Positions 59,776-64,000 of a DNA stretch of 64,000 bases are shown here, one piece after another. Every line of letters starts with the position of its first letter. Within the stretch, counting starts at the first letter, position 1. The stretch is taken from assembly GCF_002234675.1 (NCBI RefSeq), contig NC_019866.2:12305261-12369260 (forward strand), read 5' to 3'. Source of the stretch: Oryzias latipes (taxonomy: Eukaryota > Chordata > Actinopteri > Beloniformes > Adrianichthyidae). The translations under genes were made by a program, and so were the position numbers. The notes beneath the pieces are model-generated. The model was given only the letters and a program-made list of their open reading frames with translations, was not told the origin of the DNA and ran no database searches.

Positions 59776-62700
59776 TCAACGGCTGAAAATCTCCCTCGGT
59801 AATGGTGAGATGTTGCCTTTGTCTGCGTTCTTGCGGGTGACCGTGGTGCAGCGGGTGAGGATCTCCCTGGCTTGTGGCCTTGGTGGCACTTTGGGTGACG
59901 TGGGCACCTTGTAGAGGTTGGGATCAGAGACACTTGGGGTCATTCTGACTTCTGTGTTGCTTGTTGGACTGAGGTAGCTGTTCATCATGGGAGGAGGAGT
60001 GCGGCTGTGGTAGAGTGACCTTTCATCAGTGCCAGGGGTCAAACTGAAGGATGAGTGAGGGCTATCATCGCTGGCGCTGTCCCAATCCAGACTTTCCTCT
60101 GACTTTGCTAATATGCGGAACCTATTTTGATGCTCATTACCATTAGTCTCCACCATGATGATAGGAGGGCTATGTATCGTCGGGGTAGTCGGGGGGAGGT
60201 AACGCGTAGCAGGGACAAAGTGATCTTTCATGGGCTGAGATTCCTGCAGCTCAGATGTGGAATGGGACCTCTGCATGATCCCCTCTTGTCTAGTAGGAGA
60301 AGAGGAAAGTGGAAGATTCAGCAGGTTTCCAAAAGAAAGGCTGTGCTGGGACTGTTGCTGGAGGCTCAGGGCTGAAGGAGACGGTTGTCTTTCATGTTGC
60401 AGGGATGGCATGTGAACTTTAGGGTGATTATAAGGCTGCAGGTACATAGCAGGGATGTAACCAATCTTTCCTTTGTGCCTGTCAAAGGACAAGAATTAGA
60501 AGATATAAATTAGCTTCCACTTAAAAGAAAATCTTTTTTTTTCAGTTAAAAATGTAAATTTGAGTAAAATCGACTTATTTGTCCTGCTTGATTTTACTGT
60601 TAAAACCAGAAATCTCAGTTAATCCAGTCAATGTTAGTCTGAATGTCAAAGGAAACATTGGCTTTAGGCAATTACATTGCTACTTCCTTTAAAAATAAAA
60701 TTAATCTTTCAAAATAAGACTTCTACTTCGATGGTAGAGCAGTAGAGCGGTCGACACAAATGTAAGTTTGCAGGTTCAATTCCCGCCTTGCACGCCCATG
60801 AGTCGATGTGTCCTTGGGTAAGACACTGAACCCCACCTTGCCTCTGGTGGGAGGTTGGCGCCAGTGTTCGCCAGCGGAGCCGCCACCAGTGTGTAAATGT
60901 GTGTGGGACTGGGTGAATGGGACTGTGACTGTAAAGCGCTTTGGGCCTTGTAGGTAAAAAAAGTGCTACATAAGTATACGGCATTTACCATTTATTTTAC
61001 CATGTTTTCATGACAATATTTGATGGTTAAAAAAAGGGATGGCGCTCCAAAGTCATATAAAGTCATGTTTAACTTTCTCTGCATTTTTAATTCAAGAGAG
61101 TATTTCATTTTATTTTGAAAGGAACTTGTATGTTCTGTAGTTAAAACTGAAAAGAAGTTCAAACTGTTTTATTTTACAAAGCTACCGTAAATGTAGAACT
61201 GTGTACATTTTGTAAATTAATGGTTTAATGGCCACAAAAACATAAATAGTGAAATAATGTGCTCTTTTCTTGGGACTTTGCGGCTCTTCCAGGGTTTTGG
61301 TCAGTTAAAAACATGGCTTAAATGGCTCTTTTAGTGCTAAAGGTGGAGAATATTGGCTATCGAGTTGGAAATAAACACTGGTTTCAATTTTAAAATTAAC
61401 CAGAAAAGTCACCTGGGATTGTGAGTCCTGCTGCTTTGAAAATGTATTCACAAATTGATAGATTGCAAATGCCAAACAAAGCCGAATCCTGATCTTCTAT
61501 GTATCTTGCCTTATAGATTGTTCATTTCTTGTACCTGTTGGACTTGGTGGTGTTGTAACGAAATAAAGGTGGTTACTTCCTTGTAATTGTGTCTTCAGGA
61601 CAAAGATATTTTTTTCTCTCTGTCTATCGTGGGAAGACATGCTGTCACTTTGGAATTTAAGCTTGTTCTACGAGAGTTTTTAACATGTAAAAGTCCCAGC
61701 ACGATTTTTTTAGTCTTAATGTTGCCAGACCTGACAAGCCACCAGCCATTTTCAGACTTTTGCTGAATTTCCACCACTGCTCCAGCGGTTACGGAGATCT
61801 CATCGTCACAGGTGGAAGTGTAGTTCTTGGTTGCAGTGTAAAGCTTTCCTGAGGGGGAAAAAAAAGAACAGATTTGTGGCCTTAGTTTACAAAATATCCA
61901 CTTTACAGAATGAAGCATGAGAATTCTGTGTGGATACCTCTTTCTGAAGTCTCATCATCATCATCATCATCACCATTGTCATATATCTTCTCTAGATAAG
62001 GCGCGGGGAACCAGGCCATCCTCTTCTCTTCATTCTCGACAAGCCACCACCCTGAACCAGCAGGACAAACGTGTTAGAACCCCGTGAGAGCCCTCACGCT
62101 CATCCGCTGCAGTTGTTGGCTCACCTGTTCTGTCTTTGATGAGAACGTCAAGCTTGTCATCCACAGCCACTTTGAACGGTTTGTTGCGTGTGTCTTTGGT
62201 TTCATAGGTGGCCATGCATCTATAAGTCTCGGACACAAACGGCTGCGTCACGTTTCCATCCGGACGATCCCTGCTGCTGCAGTTTTCTGCATCCGTCTGC
62301 ATAATCATGATGCTGGGGGGGGGGGAATACGGGTCAGAACCAGAATCAAAAAATCTATTTTCAGCTGTTTTATTCATGTTTAGCTGGAAATAATTTCCAT
62401 CTGGGTGGGAATTTCTTTTGCACAGCTTTGAAATTTGGGATTTTTTATCTAAGATTTAGAATATCTTTTAATTACAGGTAAAAGCTCAACCATATAAGTC
62501 TGTATCATCATCAAACTTTATAAAAGAAAAATAAAATAAAGTGCAGTTTCCTGAACAAAAAATGTGGAAACTGTTTCTGTAGATAATTTTTTGTTTGTTT
62601 CCTGTTGGGCATAAGCTCACCAGTTTTTTGGGAACTCTTTGTCCAAATCCTGATCATTGGGTTGGAAAAACTTGATGAGGCTTGAACTCTGACTGATTCG

Positions 62701-63301
62701 TGCTTCACAGTTTAGGAGATCGTTGCAATATTTCTCCAGAGACTTGAGGAAAACCACAGACTTGGTAGTTTTTTTCCCCATCCGCCCACCGCCTAAAAGC
62801 CACACAGAAAAAAAAACACTTTTTTTTTTTTTTTTAATCTGATAAGCTTCCAGCTGGACATGTAGAATTCAAAAGAAGATGAAAACTCACCTTGTAAGCG
62901 GAATCGTGGAAGGACTCGCTCAGATTTTTTCAGCTTCCGGTCAGTTGTGCAGTCTTTTTTTACTTGTTTCTGTGGTTAAAAAGCAATGAATAAATGAAAG
63001 ACATCTACAAATGTATTAAAACACAAGTTCTTCTTAACGTGGCTGAAGCCTGCATGTTAAATGTCATACTCACATGCATTTTCTTGAAATCTTCCAACTT
63101 TCTGTAAATGGCAATGTCATTCTGGTCCGACCAAAGCACAGAGGTCATAAACATCTGAAAGAAAAACATTCAACACCAACTTAAAAAAAAAAAAACATCC
63201 TTTTGACATAAATTGAATAAAAGGAATTTATTTACTTTGCTTTTTTCTTTATGCAATACTCCAATCAAACGCACGCTGACGGGGTAACGCTCAGGCTCCA
63301 T
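59776..63301 (-). CDS. noxo1: NADPH oxidase organizer 1
   Basis: Cytosolic organiser (p47phox relative) that tethers NOXA1 to membrane NOX1/NOX3-p22phox and supports superoxide production. Exons on the minus strand: 63301-63236, 63154-63074, 62969-62891, 62792-62621, 62312-62125, 62051-61938, 61848-61731 and 60478-59776. They join in frame to 506 residues. A PX domain covers about 1-130 ([32 protein letters not shown]). The first SH3 is about 155-215 ([36 protein letters not shown]), the second about 235-290 ([38 protein letters not shown]). A long tail ends with a PxxP motif, [12 protein letters not shown], as used to bind NOXA1. There is no autoinhibitory polybasic region as in p47phox that I can see. 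The linker between the SH3 domains holds six Asp. The tail is longer than in human NOXO1 (376). The start is the ATG giving [10 protein letters not shown], matching MAGPRYPVSV of mammals. Confidence 0.95.
60722..60992 (+). mobile_element. tRNA-derived SINE in noxo1 intron 7
   Basis: The head contains GGTAGAGCAGTAGAGCGGTC (A box region) and GGTTCAATTCC (B box), then a unique body and a tail AAAGCGCTTTGGGCCTTGTAG with a short TTTACCATTTA repeat. It differs from the SINE in tbl3, so it is a second family. It lies opposite in strand to noxo1. Confidence 0.8.
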
Positions 63302-64000
63302 GGTGACAGTCCTCAACAGTCCAGCTGGTTGCTGCTGTACAGTCCTCCCAGCCTCGTCCTGCTCTGATGAACGTACAAAGATCACAACCCATTTGTTTCT
63401 ATCTTCAAAGGGGGCGGAGCTACAGAAATTAACAGGTAGTCTCTTAAATTATCAATAGGAGGAGGGGGAAATCCTGTGGCTTCCTGAGGCTCTTGTGTTC
63501 TAAAAAAAAACACCTATGGGTCCCTTTGGAGGAAGAAGAAGCTTTAAAATAGTTATTCAGCAACTGGATTATCTAAGAAGACCTTTTATGTGAAGATCAC
63601 ACTCAATATCAAACTTCAACACATTTTTTTTGAAATTCTTCAAACTGAAAAATTAGTTGCAAAACTACCACTTTTTTCAATCCTGACTTAACATTTTAAG
63701 GGAGAAAAATAAATAATAAATGCTTGATTCCACTTGTTCCCATGTTTGAATTCCTGAGTTTATTAATATATTAATTTATAATATTTGTGCTAGTTTGGCT
63801 TTCAAGGTGCTGAAGTTAGTTTTATTTGATGGCTGTTTTTGTTGTCAAAGCACATGGAATGAAATCTTTACAGTCACTGTGCAAATGGCCAACATTAGTC
63901 AAGCCAACCAAGGAAGTTAGTGGGGGAAAAAAATAAAGGTGGCAGCTCTTTTCTCTGAGTGATCTTTATCTCTTTACTCTTTAAATTGTCTTCCTGAAGT
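63302..64000. other. noxo1 upstream region
   Basis: Contains the noxo1 5'UTR and promoter on the minus strand. The frame upstream of the chosen ATG stays open to 63,385 but lacks family homology. No other gene is recognised up to the window edge. Confidence 0.4.

Overview
The window is teleost fish nuclear DNA. The genes have compact GT-AG introns, and the gene set, fish-type SINEs, L2-like LINE, hAT, Tc1-like and TTAA-type MITEs, and a PIM-like kinase of the kind greatly expanded in fishes all fit. A percomorph such as a medaka relative is plausible, but this is inference; no species is identifiable from the sequence alone.

Layout. 1-5,100: a tandem pair of msrb1 selenoprotein genes on the minus strand, each with an in-frame TGA (Sec) codon and its own SECIS-like hairpin. 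8,923-16,145: a complete 11-exon TEX2-family gene (plus strand). 16,575-18,640: an unprocessed, decayed RPL3/RPL3L-type ribosomal protein gene (minus), split by a LINE and a SINE tail. 19,950-27,382: a locally duplicated region that carries a complete PIM-like serine/threonine kinase gene (plus), with a duplicated first exon and a duplicated, phase-symmetric second exon. 27,935-37,590: about 9.6 kb of a roughly 170-185 bp G-run/C-run satellite with higher-order repeats. 37,600-41,650: transposon remnants (hAT, KDZ-like). 41,760-43,031: ndufb10 (plus). 43,484-45,030: rps2 (minus). 45,645-47,335: rnf151 (minus). 48,541-57,193: tbl3, 23 exons (plus). 59,776-63,301: noxo1 (minus).

The order msrb1 - rpl3l remnant - ndufb10 - rps2 - rnf151 - tbl3 - noxo1 matches the known vertebrate block MSRB1-RPL3L-NDUFB10-RPS2-RNF151-TBL3-NOXO1 (human 16p13.3). 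Two things break the block here: the TEX2-like gene between msrb1 and the rpl3l remnant, and about 23 kb of lineage-specific DNA (kinase, satellite, transposons) between the remnant and ndufb10. The genes are functionally mixed: methionine-sulfoxide repair, lipid transfer at ER contacts, translation and ribosome biogenesis (rps2, tbl3), respiration (ndufb10) and superoxide production (noxo1). They share a neighbourhood rather than a pathway.

The observations most worth a second look are the tandem selenoprotein pair, the in-place decay of rpl3l, the kinase with tandem N-terminal exon duplication, and the higher-order G/C satellite next to it. All exon models were built by eye from splice sites and reading-frame continuity; every complete model closes in frame.
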